This document shows, piece after piece, positions 36,984-46,518 of a DNA stretch of 64,000 bases. The notes beneath the pieces were generated by a model. That model searched no databases. It worked only from the letters and a program-made list of their open reading frames with translations, and was not told the origin of the DNA. The stretch spans positions 2,304,001-2,368,000 of the forward strand of contig NZ_CP011994.1 in the NCBI RefSeq assembly GCF_001632845.1, given 5' to 3'. Source of the stretch: Ectothiorhodospira sp. BSL-9 (GTDB taxonomy: Bacteria; Pseudomonadota; Gammaproteobacteria; Ectothiorhodospirales; Ectothiorhodospiraceae). The number at the start of each line of letters is the position of its first letter. The stretch's first letter is position 1. The position numbers were made by a program, and so were the translations under genes.

Positions 36984-38318
36984 ATGAGCACTTCAAATAT
37001 CCAACAGGTACTCAACCAAGGCACCCACGGCCAATACCCGGTCCCCATCGACGGTGGGTATCGCGAGGTGCCCATCGCGCGCATCCCCATCGAGAGCCTG
37101 CTCTACCGGCCGCAAAATGGCCGCATCGCCGTGGAAAAGCGTGCCCGCATCCGCGCATTGGATCTTCCGGAAGACTTCTTCGACCAGCCCGCCGACACCC
37201 CCAAGGTCCAGGAAGTGCTTGAGCAACTCCTGCTGGAGATCGCCCAGGACCCCCGCGGCCCCATTCACCAGGAACTCGCGCGCACGGCTAAACAGACCGA
37301 ACCGCTGCTCATCAACCACCATGGCGTCGTGATCAACGGCAACCGTCGTCTGGCCGCCATGCGCGATCTTCACCGACAGGATCCAAAGCGCTACGCGGAC
37401 TTCAGCACCGTACTGGCCGGCGTTCTGCCGGAAGATTTCGACGAATCAGCCGAAGAGCGCATCGAGGCCGCCCTGCAAATGGCCCCGGAAACCAAACTGG
37501 GCTATGGCTGGATTCATCGCCGGCTCAAGCTGCGTCGCCAACGCGATGAGTTGGGCATCCCCGAGGCACAGATCATCGACGCCTATCGCCTGGAGGGCAG
37601 GGAGCAGCTGGAAATCGAACTGGGCGAACTGGCCCTGGCCGAAGTTTTCCTCAAGGACCTTCTGGAAGACCCGAAGGCCTACGAGCGCATCGCCGACGCC
37701 GAGGTTCTGTTCACAGGCCTGCACGCCCGCCTTGGCGAACTCAAGGAGCCGCTCATCGACGTCTGGCGGGCCGCCGGCTTTGCCATGATCGGTGCCCGGG
37801 ATGCGCTGGACGTCCGCCTGGACACCTACTATCCCTTCGTTGCGCCCAAACCGCACTACGCGCCCACGGTGGTGGCTCAGCGCCTGGGCGGCGCCCTGGA
37901 TCTATGGCCCATGCCCGAGCGGGGCGACGACCGTGCCAAACTCAAAAAACGCCAGGCCGAACGCCTGACCACCGTGCTGGCCAACCCGGACCTGGCCCGT
38001 GACCATGCCAGCCTTCTGGTGGAAGCCCTGGATCGTCTGGGCATGGAATTTCGCGCCGCCCGCGCCCCCGGCATGGCCCTGCAACGCCTCAAGCAGGCCA
38101 GCGAACTGCTGGGTGAACTCTCCCTGGACGACCTGTCCCCGGGCCAGCTCCGAGAGGTACAAAGACACCTCAGCGCCCTGGAACACCATGCCCACGCCCT
38201 TCTGGAAGAAACCCATGGCCGCCGTGAGCCCGGGCAGACCTTCTCCGATATCACCGCATCCACCCGCCCCCTCAAACATCGTCTGGGCGACGCCCTTCGT
38301 CGCTTGCGGGGGCGATAG
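36984..38318 (+). CDS. ParB/sulfiredoxin-fold domain protein of unknown role
   Basis: This 444-residue protein has an N-terminal half resembling ParB-N/Srx domains: PVPIDGGYREVPIARIPIESLLYRPQNGR and then PLLINHHGVVINGNRRLAAMRDL (about residues 107-130), the ParB-like GNRR box. The rest is helical and Leu/Arg-rich, with no recognisable enzyme motif. Such proteins occur in DNA-partitioning, phage and defence settings. It precedes the ATPase-nuclease gene on the same strand after a 265-base spacer. Bases around its stop recur after that ATPase gene, suggesting the two moved as modules. Confidence 0.6.
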   Translation: MSTSNIQQVLNQGTHGQYPVPIDGGYREVPIARIPIESLLYRPQNGRIAVEKRARIRALDLPEDFFDQPADTPKVQEVLEQLLLEIAQDPRGPIHQELARTAKQTEPLLINHHGVVINGNRRLAAMRDLHRQDPKRYADFSTVLAGVLPEDFDESAEERIEAALQMAPETKLGYGWIHRRLKLRRQRDELGIPEAQIIDAYRLEGREQLEIELGELALAEVFLKDLLEDPKAYERIADAEVLFTGLHARLGELKEPLIDVWRAAGFAMIGARDALDVRLDTYYPFVAPKPHYAPTVVAQRLGGALDLWPMPERGDDRAKLKKRQAERLTTVLANPDLARDHASLLVEALDRLGMEFRAARAPGMALQRLKQASELLGELSLDDLSPGQLREVQRHLSALEHHAHALLEETHGRREPGQTFSDITASTRPLKHRLGDALRRLRGR

Positions 38319-38386
38319 CCACTCAGGTCGACATCCCGTTCCAATGGCGTTCAGGATCAGCGGGATCAGCTCATCGGGGAAGTGAT
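38301..38386. repeat. Junction repeats: shared 34-bp sequence and rmlB fragment
   Basis: Bases 38301-38334 match 40198-40231 with about one mismatch. Directly after, 38346-38386 resembles 32873-32916 inside rmlB (GCGGGATCAGC..CGGGGAAGTGAT) with small gaps. These pieces between the ParB-like and ATPase genes are recombination debris. Confidence 0.7.
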
Positions 38387-38416
38387 CAGGATCATCCTCA
38401 GTGGCAGCAGCGGCCC

Positions 38417-38516
38417 TTGTGGGAGCGGGCCTCGCCCGCGAAGGCGGTGGGCACCTTGGCATGGGCCAGGGCGCTGCTGGCGCGGCGCATCGCCGGCGAG
38501 GCCAGCTCCCACGGGG
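38417..38516. repeat. REP-like palindromic element (GTGGGAGCGG type)
   Basis: TGTGGGAGCGGGCCTCGCCC..GCGAA is followed by GGGCGCTGCTGGCGCGGCGC, ATCGCCGGCGAGGCC and AGCTCCCACGGGGG, the same order as at 12158-12290. It fills the rest of the 265-base spacer before the ATPase gene. Confidence 0.75.
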
Positions 38517-38583
38517 GCTGGGGCTCCGGAAGTTCCCAGCGCTGTTACAATAATCACCGCCTACGCCCACCCCGGACCACCCC

Positions 38584-40179
38584 ATGCCCCGTTTCTTCAA
38601 CAACGCCGGGCCCGTCAAACCCGAGCTGCACCATCACATTGATCCCCTGACCCGGGTGGACTGGGAAGACGTGCAGGCCCTGATTGCCCAGCAGCGCTAC
38701 TTCGTGCTGCACGCCCCCCGCCAGACCGGCAAGACCAGCACCCTGCTGGCCATGATGAAGGCCCTCAACGCCGAGGGGCGTTATGCCTGCGCCTACGCCA
38801 ACATCGAAGGGGCTCAGGCTGCCAGAGGTGATGCGACACAAGGCATACCCGCCGCCTGTGATGCCTTGGTCAGTGCCATTGAACTGCACCTGGGGCACGA
38901 TTGGTTGAGTCAGTGGTATGCAGGCCGGCGCACTGCCACCTCTCCGCAAACCCTCCTCACCCAGGTACTGCAGTACTGGGCCCAGCACAGTGACCGCCCG
39001 GTGGTCCTTTTCCTGGACGAAGTGGACGCCCTGGTGGGCGACACCCTCATCTCCCTGCTGCGCCAGATCCGTGCCGGCTATGCCCAGCGCCCGGAAGCCT
39101 TCCCCCAGAGCATCGTCCTGTGCGGCGTGCGGGACGTGCGTGACTACCGCCTGCATCAGGAAGGCGCCCAGGTGATCACCGGCGGCAGCGCCTTCAACAT
39201 CAAGGCCAAGTCGCTGCGCATGGGCAATTTCACCCAGGATGAATGCAACGCCCTGTGGCAACAGCACACCGACGACACCGGACAGCCCTTCGACCCCGCC
39301 CTCTTCCCGGAGCTATGGGAAGACACCCGCGGCCAGCCCTGGCTGGTGAATGCGCTGGCCTACGAACTCACCTGGGAATTCAAGCCGGCCCGCGAGCGCA
39401 GCCGTCCACTGTCGCTGGAAGACTACCGTGCCGCCCGGGAGGCCCTGATCCAGTCCCGGGCCACTCACCTGGATCAACTGGCCGACAAGCTGCGCGAGCC
39501 CAGGGTGTGCAACGTCATCAAGCTATTGCTTGCGGGTGCCGAGAGCGCACAGCGACTGCCCATGGATGACCTCCAGTACGTGGAGGATCTGGGCCTGATA
39601 GAGCGTCGGCCGATGCTGCGCATCAGTAACCGCATCTACCGGGAGGTGATCCCCCGGGAACTCACCTGGACCACCCAGGAGACCATGGCGGAGCAGCAGG
39701 CCTGGTACCTCACCCCCGACCACCGCCTCGACATGCCCAAGCTCCTGTCCGCCTTCCAGCAATTCTTCCGCGAACACGCCGACAGCTGGATGGAGCGCTT
39801 CGACTACAAGGAAGCCGGCCCGCAACTGCTCATGCAGGCTTTCCTGCAGCGCATCGTCAATGGGGGCGGCCGCATCACCCGGGAATACGGCTTGGGCCGC
39901 AAGCGCACGGACCTGTTCATCGAATGGCCCACGGACGAGGGCAGGGGATTCCACGGCCCGATCCAGCGGATCGTGATCGAGCTGAAGCTGCAGCGGGGCG
40001 CGCTGGAAACCATCATCGCCAAAGGCCTGGAGCAAACCGCCGCCTATGCCGACCAGGTCGGCGCGGACGAAGCCCACCTGGTGATCTTCAACCGCGACCC
40101 TGAAGCGAGCTGGGATAACCGCATCTGGAAAGATCAGCGCAGCGAAGCAGGGCGCATGATTCAGGTGTGGGGGGCTTGA
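38584..40179 (+). CDS. AAA ATPase fused to a PD-(D/E)XK nuclease-like domain
   Basis: This 531-residue protein has an N-terminal P-loop ATPase with Walker A HAPRQTGKTS (about residues 43-52) and Walker B VVLFLDEVDAL, and a winged-helix-like middle. The C-terminal domain has the nuclease pattern RKRTDLFIEW and IVIELKL (Asp, then Glu-x-Lys). Proteins of this build are common, poorly characterised accessory genes, often suspected of roles in mobile elements or defence. Its last 79 bases are duplicated at 34203-34281. The ribosome site is weak. Confidence 0.78.
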   Translation: MPRFFNNAGPVKPELHHHIDPLTRVDWEDVQALIAQQRYFVLHAPRQTGKTSTLLAMMKALNAEGRYACAYANIEGAQAARGDATQGIPAACDALVSAIELHLGHDWLSQWYAGRRTATSPQTLLTQVLQYWAQHSDRPVVLFLDEVDALVGDTLISLLRQIRAGYAQRPEAFPQSIVLCGVRDVRDYRLHQEGAQVITGGSAFNIKAKSLRMGNFTQDECNALWQQHTDDTGQPFDPALFPELWEDTRGQPWLVNALAYELTWEFKPARERSRPLSLEDYRAAREALIQSRATHLDQLADKLREPRVCNVIKLLLAGAESAQRLPMDDLQYVEDLGLIERRPMLRISNRIYREVIPRELTWTTQETMAEQQAWYLTPDHRLDMPKLLSAFQQFFREHADSWMERFDYKEAGPQLLMQAFLQRIVNGGGRITREYGLGRKRTDLFIEWPTDEGRGFHGPIQRIVIELKLQRGALETIIAKGLEQTAAYADQVGADEAHLVIFNRDPEASWDNRIWKDQRSEAGRMIQVWGA

Positions 40180-40197
40180 GCAGGCCTTGCCCTGCGC

Positions 40198-40231
40198 CGC
40201 TTGCGGGGGCGGTAGCCACTCAGGTCGACAT
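40198..40231. repeat. Second copy of the 34-bp junction repeat
   Basis: This matches 38301-38334, which covers the 3' end of the ParB-like gene. Here it lies between the ATPase stop and rmlB copy 2, so the ParB-like gene's end has been copied or left behind. Confidence 0.7.
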
Positions 40232-40265
40232 GCAATTCACCAGTGCGCCTCTTCCCGTGAACTGC

Positions 40266-41342
40266 TCAAACACCCACTCCCAACCGCTCCCCCTGATAAC
40301 TGCCATCCAGCACCCGCTGCCACCAATCCTGGTTCTGCAGATACCAGGCCACCGTCTTGCGCAACCCGCTCTCGAAGGTCTCCCGGGGCACCCAGCCCAG
40401 TTCCCGCTCGATCTTGCCAGCATCAATGGCATAGCGCCGGTCGTGGCCGGGGCGGTCCTGCACGAAGGTGATCAGATCGCGATAATGCCCGTCGGCCGCC
40501 GGTGGGCGTAGTTCCTGCAACAGATCGCAGAGGGTCTCCACCACCTCCAGGTTGGTCTTCTCGTTATGCCCGCCAATGTTGTACGTCTCGCCCACCGCGC
40601 CGCCGGTGGCCACCTGGATCAGCGCCCGGGCGTGATCCTCCACATACAGCCAGTCGCGGATCTGCCCCCCGTCGCCATACACCGGCAGGGGCTTGCCCGC
40701 CAGGGCGTTGAGGATCATCAGCGGGATCAGCTTCTCGGGGAAGTGATAGGGGCCATAGTTATTGCTGCAGTTGGTGACCAGGGTCGGCAGGCCATAGGTA
40801 CGCTGCCAGGCCCGCACCAGATGATCCGAACCGGCCTTGCTGGCGGAGTAGGGGGAACTGGGCGCATAGGGTGTGGACTCGGTGAACAGCCCCTCCGGCC
40901 CCTCCAGATCCCCGTAAACCTCATCGGTAGAGATATGATGGAAGCGAAAGTCCCGGGCCCGCTCCGGATCAGCCTCCAGCAGTCCCCTCCAGTAGGCCCG
41001 CGCCGCCTCCAGCAGCACATAGGTGCCCACCAGATTGGTCTCCACAAAGGCCGCCGGCCCGTCGATGGACCGATCCACATGGCTCTCCGCCGCCAGGTGC
41101 ATCACCACATCCGGCTGATGCTCGGCAAAGGCCGCCGCCATGGCCGGCGCATCGCAGATGTCCGCCTGGATGAACCGATAACGCGCGTCATCCGCCACCG
41201 GCGCCACCGACTCCAGATTCCCCGCATAGGTGAGCTTGTCCACATTCACCACCCGATGGGACGTGTGCTGAATCAACTCCCGCACCACCGCCGAGCCAAT
41301 GAATCCGGCACCGCCGGTGACCAGAAAGGTTTTAACAATCAC
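40266..41342 (-). CDS. rmlB: dTDP-glucose 4,6-dehydratase (copy 2)
   Basis: This is a complete 358-residue paralogue of the gene at 32434-33510 with all motifs ([24 protein letters not shown]). Differences cluster around residues 115-155 (for example [14 protein letters not shown]). No rmlD follows, unlike copy 1, and the ATPase gene occupies that side. It overlaps rmlC copy 2 by four bases. Confidence 0.95.
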   Translation of the reverse strand: MIVKTFLVTGGAGFIGSAVVRELIQHTSHRVVNVDKLTYAGNLESVAPVADDARYRFIQADICDAPAMAAAFAEHQPDVVMHLAAESHVDRSIDGPAAFVETNLVGTYVLLEAARAYWRGLLEADPERARDFRFHHISTDEVYGDLEGPEGLFTESTPYAPSSPYSASKAGSDHLVRAWQRTYGLPTLVTNCSNNYGPYHFPEKLIPLMILNALAGKPLPVYGDGGQIRDWLYVEDHARALIQVATGGAVGETYNIGGHNEKTNLEVVETLCDLLQELRPPAADGHYRDLITFVQDRPGHDRRYAIDAGKIERELGWVPRETFESGLRKTVAWYLQNQDWWQRVLDGSYQGERLGVGV

Positions 41343-41887
41343 TCAAACACCTCCGCCCTGGCCAGAGACACCCCTTGGCGATCCTTGTCCGAAAGCACGG
41401 GCGGCGCCTCCAAAGGCCACTCAATCCCGATCTCCGGGTCATCCCAGGCAATGCAGCGCTCACACTCTGGGGCGTAATAATCGGTGGTCTTGTAGAGAAA
41501 TTCCGCTGTCTCACTCAGCGTGACGAAAGCATGGGCGAACCCCGGTGGAATCCACAACTGCTGCCGATTCTCGGCAGACAGCACAGCCCCCGCCCACTGC
41601 CCGAACGTGGGCGACCCCCGCCGGATGTCCACCGCCACATCAAACACCTTCCCCTGCACCACCCGCACCAGTTTACCCTGGGCATGAGGCGGCAACTGGT
41701 AATGCAGCCCCCGGAGCACCCCTCGCACCGACCGGGAGTGGTTATCCTGCACAAACGCGGCCTTGCAGCCCGTGGCGGCCTCAAAGGCCCGGGCATTGAA
41801 GCTCTCGAAGAAAAAACCCCGATCATCGCCAAACACCTTGGGGGAGAGGCGGATCACCTCGGGGACGGCGAGTCTTTCAGCTTGCAT
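41339..41887 (-). CDS. rmlC: dTDP-4-dehydrorhamnose 3,5-epimerase (copy 2)
   Basis: This 182-residue epimerase is nearly identical to copy 1 after residue 20. The N-terminus [19 protein letters not shown] differs, suggesting that recombination or divergence ended there. It is first in a two-gene leftward operon with rmlB copy 2 and is divergent from rmlA. Confidence 0.94.
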   Translation of the reverse strand: MQAERLAVPEVIRLSPKVFGDDRGFFFESFNARAFEAATGCKAAFVQDNHSRSVRGVLRGLHYQLPPHAQGKLVRVVQGKVFDVAVDIRRGSPTFGQWAGAVLSAENRQQLWIPPGFAHAFVTLSETAEFLYKTTDYYAPECERCIAWDDPEIGIEWPLEAPPVLSDKDRQGVSLARAEVFE

Positions 41888-41966
41888 CGTGATTCCCGAA
41901 TTCTGGAAAGCGCCAGAGCATAATGCCCACAGCCCCATCATGGAAGCACGTCATTCTTGAAGCTCC

Positions 41967-41991
41967 CGTGGGAGCGGCCCTTGGCCGCGAA
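41967..41991. repeat. Short REP-like element
   Basis: CGTGGGAGCGGCCCTTGGCC followed by GCGAA is a single palindromic unit of the dispersed family, between rmlC copy 2 and rmlA. The variant GGCCCTTGGCC core is shared with the copy at 62804. Confidence 0.7.
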
Positions 41992-42026
41992 CAGCCACCC
42001 ATGGCCATTTCTCATCTTGGTAGTGT

Positions 42027-42038
42027 ATCGTTTACGAT
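42027..42038. promoter_or_regulatory. ATCGTTTACGAT palindrome upstream of rmlA
   Basis: Perfect five-base arms ATCGT and ACGAT flank TT, about 77 bases before the rmlA start. It could be an operator. No regulator is identifiable. Confidence 0.3.
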
Positions 42039-42114
42039 GCGCTGCGCCTGAACTCACGCCCGTCCGGCAAGAAACCGCGCGCAAGAGAAGCCCTTCACCC
42101 CCAAGAGACATGAG

Positions 42115-42999
42115 ATGTCACGCAAAGGAATCATTCTCGCCGGCGGCTCCGGCACCCGCCTGTATCCCATCACCCAGGCCGTATCCAAGCAGCTGCTGCC
42201 GGTCTACGACAAGCCCATGATCTACCACCCCCTCTCGGTGCTCATGCTCGCCGGGATCCGGGACATCCTCATTATCTCCACCCCCCGAGACCTGCCCCAG
42301 TACCAGGACCTCTTCGCGGACGGCAGCTATCTGGGCCTCAATATCCAGTACGCCGAGCAGCCCAGCCCCGACGGCCTGGCCCAGGCCTTTCTCATCGGTG
42401 CCGACTTCATCGGCACCGACCCGGTCACCCTCATCCTGGGTGACAACATCTTCCATGGCCAGCACTTCAGCGACCAGCTCAACCAGGCCAGTCGACGGGA
42501 AGAGGGGGCCACTGTCTTCGGTTATCAGGTGAAGGACCCGGAACGCTTCGGCGTGGTGGAATTCGACGACGCCGGTCGCGCCCTTTCCATCGAGGAAAAA
42601 CCCGCGCGCCCCCGCTCCCACTATGCCGTGACCGGGCTGTACTTCTACGATAACCAGGTGGTGAGCATCGCCCGTGACATCAAACCCTCGGCACGCGGGG
42701 AGTTGGAGATCACCTGTGTGAATAACGTCTACCTGCAACAGGGCCGTCTCCACGTGGAGCGCCTGGGGCGAGGCTTCGCATGGCTGGACACCGGCACCCA
42801 CGACAGCCTCCTTGAGGCCTCCCAATACGTGCAGACCGTGGAGCACCGCCAAGGGCTCAAGATCGCCTGCCTGGAGGAGATCGCCTGGGAAAAGGGTTTT
42901 ATCAGCGACCAGGCCATGGAGGCTTCCGGCCAGGCCCTGAAAAAGACGGGTTACGGACAATACCTGCTGCAATGCCTGCATGAGCGCCGCCGTGGCTGA
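42115..42999 (+). CDS. rmlA: Glucose-1-phosphate thymidylyltransferase
   Basis: This 294-residue enzyme makes dTDP-glucose, the first step to dTDP-rhamnose. It has [40 protein letters not shown] and [17 protein letters not shown]. It completes the rml pathway together with rmlBCD on the opposite strand and opens the rightward glycan gene block. Confidence 0.96.
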   Translation: MSRKGIILAGGSGTRLYPITQAVSKQLLPVYDKPMIYHPLSVLMLAGIRDILIISTPRDLPQYQDLFADGSYLGLNIQYAEQPSPDGLAQAFLIGADFIGTDPVTLILGDNIFHGQHFSDQLNQASRREEGATVFGYQVKDPERFGVVEFDDAGRALSIEEKPARPRSHYAVTGLYFYDNQVVSIARDIKPSARGELEITCVNNVYLQQGRLHVERLGRGFAWLDTGTHDSLLEASQYVQTVEHRQGLKIACLEEIAWEKGFISDQAMEASGQALKKTGYGQYLLQCLHERRRG

Positions 43000-43089
43000 A
43001 TCGGCTAACACCTTTCTCGTCTGCGAACGGCTGGAAGCCGAATTCTGATTCAAGATTCTCAGTATTCATAATGCATATAACTATTTTGA

Positions 43090-46000
43090 ATGAAAAGGAA
43101 ACGGACGTTGACGGGTTCAAACGATATGAAAAAAGTAAAGATCTCTAACTTTTTGAAAAGAAAAAGCATCGTTGTGCCCTTCAGTCATCAGGTCACCCGT
43201 CGTGGTGATAGCAAAGGAGCATCCCATAAGATTCATCTGGATTTGAAATACTATAGAGATACCTACCCTGACCTGGCGGGACTAACAGATCAGGCACTGA
43301 TCCAGCATTGGCATGCCCATGGTTATCAGGAAGGTCGCTTCGCCTCGGCTTCTCACGCGGCGGGGGATCCGCAATTTGCCTCCGAGCCCTCAACCACAGA
43401 ACCTGACGCGCCCACAGAGGTAGATGCAGACTTTTACCTGACTCTGTACCCTGACCTTAAAACCAACGGTGTTACCACCCAGGCCCAAGCTGAAGCCCAT
43501 TATCGGCGGCATGGCAAAGCCGAAGGGCGCACCCCCTCACTGGCTGCTTGGGCCAAAATTCACAGCTTGCCGTTGTCGGTTCTGCCCGCACGCTTTTCAC
43601 TGCGTGAGATCCTGGAGCGCACCGCTGGTCGTGGGGTTGAACTTGATCCCCAAGTCGTGTTGGACACCTTTCTCGGAAAAAACATCACTCCTCTGGCGCT
43701 GTCGGATAATGACCATGACACCCACGAGGCCTACCTGGCGCTGGCGAAGCATCACTTGGTCAAAGGCAACCCCGAAAAAGGCCAAGCATTGCTGGAGGCT
43801 GCGCTGGTATTCGAGCAGTCTACCCAAGTGCTTGAATTGTTGGGTAATATTTATCTGGATCGACAGCAGTACAGCTTGGCGTTGAGGTATTACAATCTGG
43901 CCGCGACCAAACCCAATGTGCATTGTTGGGTGTATTTGCATCGTGCCAGTTGTCTTGTGAAGCTGGATCGCCATGTGGAGGCACTGGAAAGCCTGATGGA
44001 ATCCCGGGTCCGTTTTCCCCAGTTTACCCATCAACTCGATCGACTCGATGACGTTGCCGAGCAGATCTGGGCATCCCTTTATCCTAGGTGTATGGTGTAT
44101 GTTGACATGCAGGCTCGTGAGCACTTGGTCGAAAAGGTCAACCAGTATGCCCGCACGCTCTATCGTACCTACTTACCTTATTTCGGCGGCCCAGCAAGCT
44201 CAGATCCGCTGACCATTCCCGCCTTGCCCCCTCTTGGGCATCTGAACACGGATAAAATCCTCATCATCGGTGATTACCATGTTCCGCAGTGCGTACGCTA
44301 TCGCATCACACAGAAGATCGAGCAACTGGAAGCTGTGGGCAAGACCGTCACTGCCATTGACTGGATGGAACTGGAACAGCATCCCAACGCGCTGGCGCTC
44401 CATGATATCGTCATTTTCTACCGCGTGTCGGCTGTGCCGAAGATCATAAAGGCCATTGCTCAGGTCAATGCCACGGGTAAGCTCAGCCTGTACGAAATCG
44501 ATGACTTACTGTTTGATCCCATTTATCCACCACCCATTGAAACCTACGGTGGCTATGTCAATCTGGACACCTACCGGGAACTGACCCGAGGTATGGCGCT
44601 TTTCAACGCTGCCGCGCGGTTGTGCCGCCATGGTATCGCTTCGACCGAGCCACTAAGGAACCGCTTGGCGCCATTGGTGATAGAGCAGCAGTGTCTGTTG
44701 CATCGCAACGGGTTGGACCACCTCAACCGATTCCGTACCCAGGACAACACACACAAGCAGACCATCGATATTTTCTACGGCAGTGGTACGCAGGCCCACA
44801 ACAGCGATTTCGTCGAACTGGCCTTGCCCGCCGTTGAGCGGATACTGTCTCAGAATTCGAAGGCTCGACTGGTGGTTGTTGGCTACCTGCGCCTGCCCAA
44901 GGCCTTTCGAGTCCGATTTGCCAGCCAGTACAGGCAGTTGCCGCCGGTCAAGAGTGTGCGGGGCTACTGGTCACTGCTGGAACAGGCCGACATCAACCTT
45001 GCGGTGCTGCATGAAGATCCTATCAATGACTGCAAGAGTGAACTCAAATGGTTCGAGGCGGCCTGTTTGGGTGTGCCTTCCATCGTCAGTGGTACCGCCA
45101 ATTACCGGGATGTAATCGAAGACGGCGTGGATGCCTTTATCGCCTCCACCAGTGAGGCTTGGTACCAGGCTTTGAAACAACTAATCGATAGCCCCGAACT
45201 GCGCCGCTCCATGGCCCGCACAGCTGTGGAGCGGGTGCAGACTGCCTATAGCCTCAAGGCATTGGGGGATAGCCTGGTATCTCAACTAGCGCCAATGGCT
45301 ACACTCACCACCACCCGGCGCAAGGTGGCGCTGGTGAACGTATTCTTCCCGCCCCAATCTATTGGCGGCGCCACGCGGGTGGTGGCGGATAATTTCAAGG
45401 CTCTGCGCAAGCACTACCACGAAGACCTTGATCTTTGTGTGTTCACTGCGGATGCTGAATGTCGTACATCCCACCGCATGACCGTGTATCAAGAGCAGGG
45501 AGTGCGGGTTTATCGTGCCACCACGCTCTGGCGTGAGCACATGGACTGGCATCCGAAAGATCCCGAGATGTATAAGCTTTTCAGCGAGTTTCTGGCCTTG
45601 GAGCAGCCGGACATGGTGCACTTCCACTGTGTACAGCGCCTCACCGCCTCCATTGTGGAAGCCGCTCGGGATGCGGGCATCCCCTACATGGTGACGGTAC
45701 ATGATGCCTGGTGGATTTCCGATTTCCAGTTTCTGGTGGACCATCAGGGCAAGGTGTATCCCCAGGGGCATCCCGATCCCTATGAACCCATTGAGTTGCC
45801 TCCAGGTATCTCATTGGCAGAGTCCATCCAGAGACGGCACGATCTCAAGGAGTTGCTGCATCAGGCCCATAAAGTGCTGACGGTATCCCATGCCTTTGCC
45901 GAGATCTATCGTCAGAATGGCATCAGGGAGATTGAGGTCATCCCCAACGGCATTTCCGATGATGTGCCTTGGGCCCCCAAGGACACAAGCTATACGGATC

Positions 46001-46518
46001 GGGTTGTGTGCGGCCATGTTGGTGGCATGTCAGAGCATAAGGGGTACTATCTGCTCAAGGAAGCGGTACTGACTGCACAGCCGGACAATCTGGAGTTTTT
46101 GGTGGTGGATCATTCCAAGGAAGAGGCCTATGAGCAGAAAAGCTATTGGGGCAAAGTGCCAGTCACGTTTATCGGACGTGTAAACCAAGATCAGGTTGTT
46201 GACCTGTACCGGAGGATTGATGTGTTGTTCGCGCCTTCGACTTGGCCGGAGAGCTTTGGGCTGGTAACCCGCGAGGCGGCGGCTTGTGGGTGCTGGGTGG
46301 TGGCCAGTGATATGGGAGGGATTGGGGAGGATTTGGTTGAGGGAATAACCGGGCATGTCATTAATCCGACTGAAAAGGCACTCAATGACGTGTTGAATAA
46401 AATAGGGCAACAAACAAAGCACTATAAGCAGTGCATTGAAGGGCCTGGTCGAGCAACGGCCTTGCAACAGACGGAACAGCTAACGAAAGAGTATATGGGT
46501 ATATGTCGAAATTTGTAA
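43090..46518 (+). CDS. Large multidomain glycosyltransferase (TPR plus two GT-B modules)
   Basis: This protein of up to 1,142 residues starts with two copies of a short motif seen in surface-glycan glycosyltransferases (DLKYYRDTYPDL..HGYQEGR near 52-82, DADFYLTLYPDL..HGKAEGR near 114-145). TPR-like helices follow (about 210-310), then a first GT-like region (about 390-720, with YEIDDLLFDP and GTANYRDVIEDG). A second, family-4-like transferase lies at about 745-1140 (NVFFPPQSIGGATRVV, GHVGGMSEHKGYYLL, PSTWPESFGLVTREA). The start is unclear: ATG 43090, TTG 43108 (after AAGGAA) or ATG 43126. It overlaps the next gene by 16 bases. Confidence 0.82.
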   Translation: MKRKRTLTGSNDMKKVKISNFLKRKSIVVPFSHQVTRRGDSKGASHKIHLDLKYYRDTYPDLAGLTDQALIQHWHAHGYQEGRFASASHAAGDPQFASEPSTTEPDAPTEVDADFYLTLYPDLKTNGVTTQAQAEAHYRRHGKAEGRTPSLAAWAKIHSLPLSVLPARFSLREILERTAGRGVELDPQVVLDTFLGKNITPLALSDNDHDTHEAYLALAKHHLVKGNPEKGQALLEAALVFEQSTQVLELLGNIYLDRQQYSLALRYYNLAATKPNVHCWVYLHRASCLVKLDRHVEALESLMESRVRFPQFTHQLDRLDDVAEQIWASLYPRCMVYVDMQAREHLVEKVNQYARTLYRTYLPYFGGPASSDPLTIPALPPLGHLNTDKILIIGDYHVPQCVRYRITQKIEQLEAVGKTVTAIDWMELEQHPNALALHDIVIFYRVSAVPKIIKAIAQVNATGKLSLYEIDDLLFDPIYPPPIETYGGYVNLDTYRELTRGMALFNAAARLCRHGIASTEPLRNRLAPLVIEQQCLLHRNGLDHLNRFRTQDNTHKQTIDIFYGSGTQAHNSDFVELALPAVERILSQNSKARLVVVGYLRLPKAFRVRFASQYRQLPPVKSVRGYWSLLEQADINLAVLHEDPINDCKSELKWFEAACLGVPSIVSGTANYRDVIEDGVDAFIASTSEAWYQALKQLIDSPELRRSMARTAVERVQTAYSLKALGDSLVSQLAPMATLTTTRRKVALVNVFFPPQSIGGATRVVADNFKALRKHYHEDLDLCVFTADAECRTSHRMTVYQEQGVRVYRATTLWREHMDWHPKDPEMYKLFSEFLALEQPDMVHFHCVQRLTASIVEAARDAGIPYMVTVHDAWWISDFQFLVDHQGKVYPQGHPDPYEPIELPPGISLAESIQRRHDLKELLHQAHKVLTVSHAFAEIYRQNGIREIEVIPNGISDDVPWAPKDTSYTDRVVCGHVGGMSEHKGYYLLKEAVLTAQPDNLEFLVVDHSKEEAYEQKSYWGKVPVTFIGRVNQDQVVDLYRRIDVLFAPSTWPESFGLVTREAAACGCWVVASDMGGIGEDLVEGITGHVINPTEKALNDVLNKIGQQTKHYKQCIEGPGRATALQQTEQLTKEYMGICRNL

